Positions 1-7,431 of a stretch of DNA of 14,879 nt are shown here, piece after piece (the stretch's first letter is position 1; each line of letters opens with the position of its first letter). The translations under genes were made by a program, and so were the position numbers. Origin of the DNA: Planctomycetota bacterium (GTDB taxonomy: Bacteria > Planctomycetota > Phycisphaerae > WQYP01); assembly GCA_021785155.1 (NCBI GenBank), contig JAJYGE010000197.1, forward strand, positions 1 to 14,879. Direction: 5' to 3'. The notes below the pieces were generated by a model. That model had not been told where the DNA came from. It saw only the letters and a program-made list of their open reading frames with translations, and did not search any database.

Positions 1-42
1 CGATCACTGTGGCGGCATGTTATTTATTTGTCAAAGAACCTT

Positions 43-59
43 GTTCAGCGGGTCTGAAC
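43..59. repeat. Inverted repeat GTTCAG-N5-CTGAAC
   Basis: Perfect 6-bp arms (43-48 and 54-59) are separated by CGGGT. The repeat lies about 120 bp upstream of the proposed promoter of the flavoprotein gene. It may be an operator or the 3' end of an upstream transcript. No T-tract follows it, so it is not a convincing intrinsic terminator. Confidence 0.3.
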
Positions 60-142
60 TGTACTTCGGTAAGGCTATAGGATTGCAATAAGAGGGATAA
101 TGCGCAACGGCGCTAAAAAGTTAAGGGGCCCCGAGCGACCTG

Positions 143-174
143 GCAGAACCTGTCACAGGCCCTTGGGCTTCTGC
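143..174. repeat. Nested inverted repeats that could form a three-way junction
   Basis: The outer arms GCAGAA (143-148) and TTCTGC (169-174) enclose two adjacent hairpins, CCTGT-C-ACAGG (149-159) and GCCC-TT-GGGC (159-168, sharing one base). Together they fill the space between the outer arms completely. The element ends exactly where the proposed -35 box begins, so it would lie outside the transcript of the downstream operon. It could be a regulator site or the end of an upstream RNA. Confidence 0.35.
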
Positions 175-216
175 TGACTGCCGCCATCCGATCGGTTACA
201 ATGGCCGACTTGGCCA
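174..216 (+). promoter_or_regulatory. Promoter of the flavoprotein-KS-CLF operon with overlapping inverted repeat
   Basis: A -35-like CTGACT (174-179) and a -10 TACAAT (197-202) are separated by 17 bp, the sigma-70 optimum. The start of transcription would fall near 209, about 23 nt before the ATG at 232. An inverted repeat TGGCC-N5-GGCCA (202-216) covers the predicted start site and is a candidate repressor site. A ribosome binding site GGAAAG (219-224) follows. This was assigned by eye from spacing and consensus match. Confidence 0.5.
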
Positions 217-231
217 ACGGAAAGCAGGAAA

Positions 232-1497
232 ATGGAAAATAACAGCGATATTGCCATTATTGGTTGCGGGCCCGGCGGATCAGTGGCTGGAGCATTGCTG
301 GCGGCAAAGGGCTATTCGGTTGTTCTTTTTGATCGCGATAAGCATCCGCGCCACCACATCGGTGAATCACTGCTGCCCGCCAGTATGAGCATTTTGGAAA
401 GCGTTGGTATGGACGCGGCTTGCTTAAAGCGTCATCACCAGGGTAAATATGGGGCGAGATTTTTTGATCCGGTCATCAATCGCATGGAAGTATTCGGTTT
501 TGCTTTACCGGATGATGGCTCACAGCCGCCGACGTTTAATGTCCTGCGTGAAGAGTTTGATCTTCAATTGCGCGACCTGGCGCTCCACCGCGGTTGTGTG
601 ATCCATGAAAATTGCAACGTCATGGCCGTTATGGAAGACCAATCACCGGTGCGAATCCAGACGGCCTCCGGCGCAACGCATACGTGCAAGTTTGTCATAG
701 ACGCCAGCGGTGGAGCGGCTCTTTTTGCTAAAAAACTTGGGCAGCGGGAAATGCTGCCTGATTTTGGCCGCCTGGCGATCTACAACTATTTTACGGATAT
801 CGCCCCCGCGGAATCCATCGATACGTTTGAACGTCAATATCTCACCATGCACCTTATTGATGGCGGCTGGATATGGTTTATTCCGTTGCGTGATGGCAGT
901 ACCAGTATCGGGGCGGTGTTAAAGCGTGAAGCAGTTGTAAAAAACCTCAATGCCCAACAGCAGTTTTTTGCCGCCGCCGAGAATTCGCCGCTGCTGCACA
1001 AACGTCTGCAAAAAGCGACGGCGCTTGCGCCGTACCGTGTGGCCGGTGATTACAGTTATCATTGCGGCCGGAAATTTGGGCGGCACCATGTCATGATTGG
1101 GGATGCGGCGGGGTTTCTTGACCCCATCTTTTCCAGCGGCGTGCATATGGCGATAACTTCCGCCGCACGCGCGGTCGATGCCATTGACGCGCTGTTACGG
1201 TGTGATGATCATGCCGCCATGCCCAAATATCAGGCCGACATGGAGGCGGGAATGCGTGTGTTTCAGGCGTTTGTAACGCGGTTTTATCAGCGCGATCTGG
1301 TACGATCTCTATTTTTCTCCGCGGACAGAAATCCGGTGATGCGCGCCGCGATACTGAATATCCTTGCCGGCCACGTCTGGGATTCGTGCAATCCCATCAT
1401 CCGGCTGCTGCAATCCAATACCGGCCTGATTGCCGGTGAAGTAGATCATAGGCGAGATGTTGTGGTGGAAAAGCGCATGATCGGCATGGACCAATAA
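232..1497 (+). CDS. Flavin-dependent halogenase-like FAD oxidoreductase
   Basis: This 421-aa protein is a single-component FAD-binding oxidoreductase of the tryptophan-halogenase/geranylgeranyl-reductase superfamily. The N-terminal dinucleotide-binding motif GCGPGG is at residues 11-16 with the acidic strand end FDR at 33-35. GESLLP is at 44-49, and the flavin-contacting GDAAGFLDP is at 290-298. Two features point to the halogenase branch: W213-I-W215-F-I-P218, matching the WxWxIP motif, and Lys72 in GKYGARF, where halogenases place their catalytic lysine. Proteins of this branch also occur as halogenase-like members of aryl-polyene and flexirubin-type clusters, where halogenation is not established. 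The gene is first in an operon with two ketosynthase-type genes, so the substrate may be a carrier-bound or polyketide-like product. FAD binding is near certain; halogenation versus hydroxylation or reduction cannot be decided here. A separate flavin reductase would be expected but is not seen. Confidence 0.85.
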   Translation: MENNSDIAIIGCGPGGSVAGALLAAKGYSVVLFDRDKHPRHHIGESLLPASMSILESVGMDAACLKRHHQGKYGARFFDPVINRMEVFGFALPDDGSQPPTFNVLREEFDLQLRDLALHRGCVIHENCNVMAVMEDQSPVRIQTASGATHTCKFVIDASGGAALFAKKLGQREMLPDFGRLAIYNYFTDIAPAESIDTFERQYLTMHLIDGGWIWFIPLRDGSTSIGAVLKREAVVKNLNAQQQFFAAAENSPLLHKRLQKATALAPYRVAGDYSYHCGRKFGRHHVMIGDAAGFLDPIFSSGVHMAITSAARAVDAIDALLRCDDHAAMPKYQADMEAGMRVFQAFVTRFYQRDLVRSLFFSADRNPVMRAAILNILAGHVWDSCNPIIRLLQSNTGLIAGEVDHRRDVVVEKRMIGMDQ

Positions 1498-1560
1498 TTA
1501 AGGTGGAAGTATCCAGACATATTGGTCTTTACCACGGGAAATCCAGAATTCCGGAAGCTA

Positions 1561-2820
1561 ATGAAGTTAATAAGAAAGTTTGAACCCATCGCAGTTACCG
1601 GTATCGGCGTCATTACCGCGCAGGGAGGCCATGCGGAGGATACCTGGCGGGGAATTGCGTCTGCGACAGATGTATTAAAGCCCTGGGCCTATTCATTGCC
1701 CCGGGAGTTGCGGCACATTCAAGTTGCGGCTTGTCCGGAGTATTCCCGCCCGGCGGATTTGCCGGCGCGTTTGTGGAACAATCTTTCCCGCACGCAGCAA
1801 CTCGCGTGTATCAGCAGTGATGAAGCCCTGCGCAGCGCTGGTTTATCGCCACACCGTAGCTCCGATGATCCGCCCATGGGCTGTTTCATCGGTACAACGG
1901 TTTGCGGAATGGATTTATCGGAGCGATTCTACCAGCAATACCGTATGAATGCGGATGCGGCGGATATTGAACTGATGCGCCGCATGCAGCCTTATGAAGT
2001 GCTATCACTGTTGTCACGCCGACATCATCTTAATGGCCCCGGATATATGAATCTGACCACCTGTGTAGGTTCCGCCATGGCCATTGGTGCCGCATGCGAC
2101 GCCATTCATGCCGGCCGCTGTGAAGTCGCTCTGGCCGGCGGAAGCGAGGCCTTGTGCCAACTGCTGATATCGGGATTTAATTCGCTGCGGCTGGTGGCAT
2201 CGGATGGTTGCCGCCCTTTTGACCGTGACCGGCCTGGAATTACCGTGGGTGAAGGTTCCGCGATGCTGATACTGGAATCCATTGACAATGTACGCCAACG
2301 CGGAGTTAATCCCATCGGTTATATAACAGGCTTCTCCGCCACCTGCGATGCGTATCACATCACCAAGCCCGAACCCGCCGGTACGCGGGCCGCACAGGCC
2401 GTCAGGCAGGCGCTGCATGACGCCGACGTTGCCCCGCGGCAGGTCGATTACATCAATGCGCATGGCACCGGCACGCGCGATAACGATGCCACCGAGGCAA
2501 TGGTGATACATGAGGTTTTTGATTCATGCCCGGAAATTCCCCCCGTCAGTTCCACGAAGCGCCTTACGGGTCATACGTTCGGCGCTGCCGGCGCAATTGA
2601 GGCGGTGATCTGCCTGTTAGCTATACAACATGGCGTACTGCCGCCGAATGCCGGTTCGCGCGATCCTGATCCGCAATGTAATTTACCCCTGGTACGTGCC
2701 GCGATTTCAAAGCCTCTTCAAATCGCACTATCATGCAATCTCGCGTTCGGCGGGAACAATACGGCCCTGGTATTTGCGCGCACCGTGCCAGAGATGAGCG
2801 TGATGGAGACCCGATTATGA
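1561..2820 (+). CDS. Beta-ketoacyl-ACP synthase, FabF/KS-alpha type
   Basis: A complete condensing enzyme of 419 aa, close to the usual 410-420 of FabF, that would extend an ACP-bound acyl chain by decarboxylative Claisen condensation. The Cys-His-His triad is visible: Cys168 in TTCVGS, His301 in HGTGT, and His338 in GHTFGAAGA, with Lys333 just before. These positions fall within a few residues of those in E. coli FabF. The phosphopantetheine-side motif RPFDRDRPG and the C-terminal FGGNN are also present. I chose the ATG at 1561, preceded by GGAAG at 1553-1557, rather than the upstream in-frame TTG at 1522, because the extra residues have no family equivalent. The stop overlaps the next start (ATGA), so the two are translationally coupled and probably a KS-alpha/KS-beta pair. 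A housekeeping FabF is less likely given this partner and the flavoprotein upstream. Confidence 0.9.
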   Translation: MKLIRKFEPIAVTGIGVITAQGGHAEDTWRGIASATDVLKPWAYSLPRELRHIQVAACPEYSRPADLPARLWNNLSRTQQLACISSDEALRSAGLSPHRSSDDPPMGCFIGTTVCGMDLSERFYQQYRMNADAADIELMRRMQPYEVLSLLSRRHHLNGPGYMNLTTCVGSAMAIGAACDAIHAGRCEVALAGGSEALCQLLISGFNSLRLVASDGCRPFDRDRPGITVGEGSAMLILESIDNVRQRGVNPIGYITGFSATCDAYHITKPEPAGTRAAQAVRQALHDADVAPRQVDYINAHGTGTRDNDATEAMVIHEVFDSCPEIPPVSSTKRLTGHTFGAAGAIEAVICLLAIQHGVLPPNAGSRDPDPQCNLPLVRAAISKPLQIALSCNLAFGGNNTALVFARTVPEMSVMETRL

Positions 2821-3725
2821 AATTATCCACTCTGGCGCTTATCGGTTGGGGAATCCACAGCGATCAATTCGTCGATTCCGCCGCGTTCGTTCAGGCTGTC
2901 AAATCGGCTTCCAACGGCACTGGCGGCTCCACTGGGTATCAAACGGATTCAAATACCCCACAAGTCAATGCGGCATTCGATTCCGCCATGCAGGGCCTTG
3001 ACGCCATCAGTCAGCACGCGTTTCGCGCATTGAATGACGCCTTGCAACATGCCGGTGCAACACCCATGTCACAATTAATGGATAACACCGCATTGGTGAT
3101 GCTATCCACCTGGGGTCCTATGGATAACACAGTAGCGTTTCTGGACAGCATGTTGGAGGCCGATGGGCGATATACTTCACCCCGGCATTTCACGCGATCG
3201 GTCTATTCGTCGGTTGCATCCCATGCCGCCATTTATTTTGGAATTCATGGTGCTTGTGAAACGCTGGCTCATGGTGAATGGCCGATCTGTGCCGTTCTGG
3301 ATCGTGCCGCCGACATACTTACGGCCGGTCGCTTTGATCAAGTCATCGTCTGCTGGGCAGATCAGCGGTCCGCCATTGCCACAGATTTATGCCGCCGTGG
3401 TGTGATCGGTCTGGGGCGCAAGGAATTTGTGAGATTCACGGGAAGTGAAATTGGGTATGGGGCCGTCGCGATGGTGCTCAAACGGGCGGAGGATAATGCA
3501 AATACAATGTTGACTGTGGGGGCATCTGAGCACGCGGTTGCGTCCGCCAAACCCGACCTGGGCTTTTGCAACCTCAACATCCATGCGTATCCAACGGATG
3601 GTGCCATTGAACTCCTGGCCGCAGTTATCACCGCAACCAGCAAGCCTGATCACGGAGGAATCTACTACACCGAGTTGAGCACCCGGCATCGGATGCGGAA
3701 AGTTCTAATTACACGTAATGACTGA
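2817..3725 (+). CDS. Ketosynthase-like chain-length-factor-type protein lacking the catalytic Cys
   Basis: This 302-aa protein is shorter than a ketosynthase but retains its fold signature, resembling the beta-ketoacyl synthase-like (ketoacyl-synt_2) proteins annotated as chain length factors in aryl-polyene clusters. The diagnostic stretch starts with SPRHFTRSVYSSVASHAAIY and runs into GIHGACETLAHG. Aligned with the upstream KS, the nucleophilic Cys is replaced by Glu154; in type II PKS chain-length factors the same position is usually Gln. The segment that would carry HGTGT is missing, while His256 in HAYPTDGAIE lines up with the second KS histidine. The protein is probably a non-condensing partner of the KS that shapes the product pocket or gates decarboxylation. 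The start ATG lies within the KS stop (4-nt overlap) with GGAG at 2805-2808. An ORF extending further upstream exists but would overlap the KS by more than 80 nt. Confidence 0.75.
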   Translation: MKLSTLALIGWGIHSDQFVDSAAFVQAVKSASNGTGGSTGYQTDSNTPQVNAAFDSAMQGLDAISQHAFRALNDALQHAGATPMSQLMDNTALVMLSTWGPMDNTVAFLDSMLEADGRYTSPRHFTRSVYSSVASHAAIYFGIHGACETLAHGEWPICAVLDRAADILTAGRFDQVIVCWADQRSAIATDLCRRGVIGLGRKEFVRFTGSEIGYGAVAMVLKRAEDNANTMLTVGASEHAVASAKPDLGFCNLNIHAYPTDGAIELLAAVITATSKPDHGGIYYTELSTRHRMRKVLITRND

Positions 3726-3756
3726 AAGGGCTTTTGGCTGGCAGATGCGTGAATCT

Positions 3757-5721
3757 CTACCGTACCGCTTTTACTTCCCAGGCGTCCATGGCTTCCGCGA
3801 GTTGTGTTTGGATTTTGGCATAATCCTGCTGGTGCTTTTTCAGCTTGGCTGGGGCGGCGGCTATGGCCGGATCGGCAAACTGCATTTCCATGTTCCGTAA
3901 TTCCTGCTCTTTGGTTTGGATTATCTTCTCCAACTCGCCGGTCGAGAGTTTTTCCAGGTGCCAGGGGAGTTTGGGCTTTTCAGGTGCGGCAGGCTTGGCG
4001 GGCTGGCCCCTGGTGCCGGACGCGGGTTTCGCATGTTTTGCGGGTACCGCAGCCGCTTTGGCCGCAGCAGCTTTGCTGCGGGCGCGTTTTTCCCGGTCGG
4101 CGACATAATCATCAAATGTGCCATCCACCAGCCTCCAGCCGTCCCGCTGTGCCGGGATTTCTTCCGGTTCCATAGCCAGGATGCGGTCACAGACGTTGGC
4201 CAGAAAGTAGCGATCATGCGAAACCACAATCAGCGTACCGTCGTAGCTTTCCAGCGCGGCCTCCACGACTTCACAAGTACTCATATCCAGGTGATTGGTG
4301 GGTTCATCCATGAGAATCACATTGGCGGGCTTGAGCAGCATTTTGGCCATCGCCACGCGGGCCTTTTCTCCGCCGGAAAGCGTTCCGACCTTCTTGAAAA
4401 TGTCATCACCGGAAAATAGAAACAGAGCGGCGAGTTCCCGAATATCCTGCGGTGGTGTGACAGGTTTGACGCTGTGAATTTCCTCCATCACCGTATTGCC
4501 GGGATTCAAATCCTGATGTTCCTGCTGAAAATATTGCACGGTCGTCCCGTGACCCCAGACCATTTCCCCTCCATCCGGCGATTGCTTGCCGGCTAAAATA
4601 TTCAGCAGTGTGCTTTTACCCGAACCATTGGGGCCGACAATTCCCAGACGGTCCCCGCGCGTAAGCTCCAGCGAGATATTGGCAAAGAGAATCTTATCGC
4701 CAAAGGCTTTGGATAAATCGCGGAGTTTCAATACATGCAGGCCACTGGGCTGTTCAAGTTCCAGGTTCAGAATCATGCGGGCCGCATCGCCGCCGGGCTT
4801 GCCGATGGCGGATTCGTTCTTAAATCGTTCCAGCCGGGTTTTGCGTCCCCGTGCCTGCATGGCACGTTGACCGGCGGAAAACCGGCGAATGTATTCTTCC
4901 TGCTTGGCGATAAATGTCTTTTGCTGTTCATAAGCCCGTTGCTGTGTGAGCAGACGTTCGGCCCGTTGCGTCATGTAAGCCGAGTAATTGCCGACATATT
5001 CTTCAATACCCGCGGATCGCAGATCAATGACGCGGTTGACTACGCGATCTAAAAAATAACGGTCGTGGCTGACAATGATCATGGCGGTATCATCAAGCTC
5101 GGAAAGTGTCTTTTCCAGCCATGTAAGCATGGGGATATCCAGATGATTGGTGGGTTCATCCAGCAGCAGTAAATCCGCCCCTTCCAGCAGCATCCGGGCA
5201 AGCTGAATGCGGGATTTCTGGCCGCCGGAGAGATTGCTCACCGGCTGATCCATTTCCCCATCGGTAAAACCAAGCTGCTCGAGTACCATCTGCACACGGC
5301 GCTGAATATCCCAGCCCTCCAGATGTTGAAATTGGTGTTGTAAATGATCATAGTGTTTCAACGCGGCATCATGTTCCGGCCCGTCCGGATCGCGGGCGAG
5401 TTCTTCAGCGGCGAGTTGCAATTGGTGTTCGATTTCCCGCACATGGGCGAAGACCAGTTCCACCTGCTGGCGGACGGTTTGGGCTAAATCCAGCCGCGGC
5501 TGTTGTGCGGCGTAGCTCATGGTGGCGTCACTGGCCAGTGTGGTGGTTCCATGGTCCGGTTCCTCCACGCCTGCGATAATTTTAACCAGGGTCGATTTTC
5601 CGGCACCATTCGGGCCGATTAATCCTATGCGATCTCCAGCCTGCACATCCATGGTGATGTTTTCCAGCACATGGCGCATCCCATAAGCTTTACTGACATT
5701 TTTGACTGATAAAAGCGACAT
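3757..5721 (-). CDS. ABC-F family ATPase (Uup-like, ribosome-associated)
   Basis: This 654-aa soluble protein has two fused ATP-binding domains and no transmembrane segment, the hallmark of ABC-F proteins, which act at the ribosome exit site. Domain 1 has Walker A GPNGAGKST (36-44), signature LSGGQ (164-168) and Walker B LLLLDE (184-189) followed by PTNHLD. Domain 2 has GPNGSGKST (363-371), LSGGE (448-452) and LMDE (470-473) with PTNHLD. The interdomain linker is charged (roughly 235-320). After domain 2 comes an Ala/Lys/Pro-rich tether and a C-terminal Glu/Lys/Gln-rich coiled coil like that of Uup. This architecture and its solitary, oppositely oriented position suggest a housekeeping translation factor. 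Antibiotic-resistance ABC-F proteins are related, so a self-protection role next to the polyketide-like operon cannot be excluded but has no direct support. Confidence 0.92.
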   Translation of the reverse strand: MSLLSVKNVSKAYGMRHVLENITMDVQAGDRIGLIGPNGAGKSTLVKIIAGVEEPDHGTTTLASDATMSYAAQQPRLDLAQTVRQQVELVFAHVREIEHQLQLAAEELARDPDGPEHDAALKHYDHLQHQFQHLEGWDIQRRVQMVLEQLGFTDGEMDQPVSNLSGGQKSRIQLARMLLEGADLLLLDEPTNHLDIPMLTWLEKTLSELDDTAMIIVSHDRYFLDRVVNRVIDLRSAGIEEYVGNYSAYMTQRAERLLTQQRAYEQQKTFIAKQEEYIRRFSAGQRAMQARGRKTRLERFKNESAIGKPGGDAARMILNLELEQPSGLHVLKLRDLSKAFGDKILFANISLELTRGDRLGIVGPNGSGKSTLLNILAGKQSPDGGEMVWGHGTTVQYFQQEHQDLNPGNTVMEEIHSVKPVTPPQDIRELAALFLFSGDDIFKKVGTLSGGEKARVAMAKMLLKPANVILMDEPTNHLDMSTCEVVEAALESYDGTLIVVSHDRYFLANVCDRILAMEPEEIPAQRDGWRLVDGTFDDYVADREKRARSKAAAAKAAAVPAKHAKPASGTRGQPAKPAAPEKPKLPWHLEKLSTGELEKIIQTKEQELRNMEMQFADPAIAAAPAKLKKHQQDYAKIQTQLAEAMDAWEVKAVR

Positions 5722-5760
5722 ATTCCAGGGACCTCTTTTTCACAAAACCAAAGACCATCC

Positions 5761-5766
5761 ATTATA
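5761..5766 (-). promoter_or_regulatory. -10 box of the ABC-F gene
   Basis: On the minus strand a perfect TATAAT occupies 5766 down to 5761, about 40 nt before the ATG at 5721. The expected -35 position (near 5784-5789) holds only a poor match, so the promoter may be weak or activator-dependent. A purine-rich AGAGG lies about 11 nt upstream of the start codon as the ribosome binding site. Confidence 0.45.
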
Positions 5767-5790
5767 AGCGACGGTGCGGTAAAACGCGCG

Positions 5791-5806
5791 GTGTGAAGGG
5801 GCACAC
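5791..5806. promoter_or_regulatory. Inverted repeat GTGTG-N6-CACAC in the divergent intergenic region
   Basis: Five-bp arms (5791-5795 and 5802-5806) lie upstream of both the ABC-F promoter and the regulator gene. The site sits in a run of three CGGTG-like words (5771-5811). It is a candidate operator, for example for autoregulation by the GntR-LacI protein, but the assignment is only positional. Confidence 0.25.
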
Positions 5807-5843
5807 GGTGGTGAATTCAGGACTGCCGGGATTGATGGCACAC

Positions 5844-5871
5844 TTGATTATCTGGTTGGGCTGGTGACAAT
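5844..5871 (+). promoter_or_regulatory. Possible promoter of the GntR-LacI regulator
   Basis: TTGATT (5844-5849) and GACAAT (5866-5871) are spaced by 16 bp. Each matches four of six consensus positions. The predicted start near 5878 would leave a leader of about 38 nt before the ATG at 5916. This is a weak call; no better pair is seen in the 194-bp gap. Confidence 0.3.
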
Positions 5872-5915
5872 AGGGCACGACGGCCAAAGCGTTGAGCCGC
5901 GTATTTGGACGATGT

Positions 5916-7049
5916 ATGCCCAGGCACCGCAAGAAATTTCTTCCAGCAAGCCCCGTCGGTGCCAGGCTACGCAATGGTCAACCCAAATATGGCGCTGTGT
6001 ATGATGTTCTGCTGCGTGCTATTCGTCGCGGTGACTATCCCGCCGGTGCCAAGCTGCCCACGGAAACGGAGTTGGTAGAGCAGTTCAAGGTTTCACGTAT
6101 TACCGTGATTCGTGCCTTGCGCGATTTACAGGCTATTGGCGTGCTGCGCCGCCGCCGCGGATCGGGCACGTATGTGGAAGGTGCGAAGCAATCCAAGTTT
6201 TTGAGCATCGGTTTGCTGTTTCCGCCGTTGGAACCGGGTAGTATTTTTGCCGCGGTACATCAGTCGCTGCTGCGGGAAGCGCAGAAGCGGCAGTGGCAGA
6301 TTGTATTTCAGGAAATTGCCGAGCAGGGCACAGTGGACGATGCACAGGGTGTGTTGGATCAGTTATGGAGAAGCGATATACGCGGGTTGCTCTATATGCC
6401 GCTGCCGGTGCAGTTACACTACACGCAAATCAACGAGTTGATCGTGGGGCAATGCATAGCGCACAACACTCCTCTGGTGCTGCTGGATCGTGATCTACAT
6501 AAGCTCCATGACCGCAGCCGATTTGATGTGGTCGGCAGTGATAATGAACTTGGCGGCTTTCTGGTGGCGCAACATTTGATTAAGCGCGGTTGCCGTCGGA
6601 TCGTATTTTTAACCGATGCGCGTGAGCATCCGACGGCCGAGGCGCGGCTGGAGGGTGTGGGAAACGCTGTGCGGCTGGCATCATCCGTCAGCTTGCAGAT
6701 ATGTTCCGCGGACGGTGACGACCGGGAAAAACTCATGCGCATTCTTGAAGAACATCAGCCCGATGGCATTGCCTGCGTCAATGATCTGACCGCCGCGAGG
6801 GTCATGCGCACATTGCTTAGAGCGGGCGTCAAAATTCCGGAACAGATCAAGCTCACAGGTTTTGACGACACGTCCACAGCGGCTTTGCTGTCGGTCCCAT
6901 TAACGACAGTGCGGCAGTCGCCGGAGGCCATGGCTATTCAGGCCATCACGGTCATGCAGCAGCGGCTGGATCGCCCCGACCTGCCGGCAATCACGTTGTC
7001 GATTGCCTGCAAGTTAATAGTACGTGAATCCACGGAAAGTACAATATAA
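5916..7049 (+). CDS. GntR-LacI chimeric transcriptional regulator (AraR-like architecture)
   Basis: This 377-aa regulator has an N-terminal GntR winged helix-turn-helix (about residues 24-87; KLPTETELVEQFKVSR holds the recognition region, RRRRGSGTYV the wing). A LacI-type periplasmic-binding effector domain follows (about 95-370; LTGFDDT and TTVRQ are typical LacI/PurR C-terminal words). AraR of Bacillus has the same layout and binds L-arabinose, so the ligand here is probably a sugar from the downstream genes. The ATG at 5916 starts just before the HTH region; an in-frame TTG at 5892 would add eight residues. Neither has a strong Shine-Dalgarno. The gene heads a co-directional series of seven genes for glycan use and is presumably their local, sugar-responsive repressor. 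Confidence 0.88.
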   Translation: MPRHRKKFLPASPVGARLRNGQPKYGAVYDVLLRAIRRGDYPAGAKLPTETELVEQFKVSRITVIRALRDLQAIGVLRRRRGSGTYVEGAKQSKFLSIGLLFPPLEPGSIFAAVHQSLLREAQKRQWQIVFQEIAEQGTVDDAQGVLDQLWRSDIRGLLYMPLPVQLHYTQINELIVGQCIAHNTPLVLLDRDLHKLHDRSRFDVVGSDNELGGFLVAQHLIKRGCRRIVFLTDAREHPTAEARLEGVGNAVRLASSVSLQICSADGDDREKLMRILEEHQPDGIACVNDLTAARVMRTLLRAGVKIPEQIKLTGFDDTSTAALLSVPLTTVRQSPEAMAIQAITVMQQRLDRPDLPAITLSIACKLIVRESTESTI

Positions 7050-7180
7050 TATATTAACTTATGAATAAGAATCGGTCTACAATGGACGAAATAATGCGTG
7101 TAATCGCCGTACTCATGGACGGAATAAATCAGAATTTACCGGCATTTTGCGTTAAATTATGGTTTGTGTAGTCCGATAAT

Positions 7181-7237
7181 AAAAAAAAGAAAAAAAATGT
7201 ATTTTCCCCTTGCATTTATTTTTATAGTGCGTATACT
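7181..7237 (+). promoter_or_regulatory. Strong sigma-70-type promoter with UP-like A-tracts
   Basis: TTGCAT (7210-7215) and TATACT (7232-7237) are spaced 16 bp apart. Two A8 tracts (7181-7188 and 7190-7197) occupy the position of an UP element, about 47-63 bp before the predicted start near 7244. The -10 overlaps a GTATAC palindrome (7231-7236) that could be an operator. This is the best promoter in the window and would drive the PEP-CTERM gene. The region 7050-7180 before it is AT-rich, with a small CTTAT-GA-ATAAG repeat and no ORF. Confidence 0.6.
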
Positions 7238-7243
7238 AACAAT

Positions 7244-7431
7244 TATTGAGATTCGGGTTTCTTATTATTTGCCCCGGATGCATGTTTGAAAATTGAAGTG
7301 TCAAGCAGGATCGCTGAGAACGATGCATTTCCTGTTGTTTCTCCACTGCATGTCGCAGTGGAACCGCGCCCGCCCGGTCGGTGGGTAAATTGGGGTAGTT
7401 CCTGCAAGGGAACCCCCTAAGGAGGTCTGGT
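7244..7431 (+). promoter_or_regulatory. Structured 5' leader of the PEP-CTERM gene
   Basis: The predicted transcript has about 188 nt before the ATG at 7432 and several stems. GGATGCAT (7276-7283) can pair with 7323-7332 across two bulged T. A perfect 8-bp stem is formed by TCCACTGC/GCAGTGGA (7342-7349 and 7355-7362). A G-U-containing 6-bp stem lies at about 7370-7386. A 9-bp stem with a TA bulge (7392-7402 with 7409-7417) ends one base before the ribosome binding site. It does not match a riboswitch class I know; the CTGAGA at 7314-7319 lacks the other parts of a thiamine box. It is probably an expression-controlling or stabilising leader. Confidence 0.4.
7419..7425 (+). promoter_or_regulatory. 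Ribosome binding site for the upstream PEP-CTERM start
   Basis: AAGGAGG lies 6 nt before the ATG at 7432, a near-ideal Shine-Dalgarno. It supports real initiation at this codon even though the resulting N-terminus does not begin with a signal peptide. Confidence 0.7.

Noticed and set aside
100..177. 25-codon basic ORF with a purine-rich site before it, upstream of the flavoprotein gene
   Set aside because: It lies before the proposed promoter, overlaps the nested repeat, and has no recognisable feature beyond a chance AGAGGG-N3-ATG.
2014..2511. 165-aa ORF on the minus strand
   Set aside because: It is fully inside and antisense to the ketosynthase, whose catalytic motifs are clear; the translation resembles no family.
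3726..3756. Possible bidirectional terminator between the convergent operon and the ABC-F gene
   Set aside because: Only a 4-bp AAAG/CTTT repeat is present; no GC-rich stem with a T-tract on either strand.
3916..4419. 167-aa ORF on the plus strand
   Set aside because: Antisense shadow of the ABC-F gene over its second ATP-binding domain.
7310..7332. CTGAGA in the leader, a possible thiamine (TPP) riboswitch
   Set aside because: The other conserved parts of the TPP class are absent, and the downstream genes have no thiamine connection.
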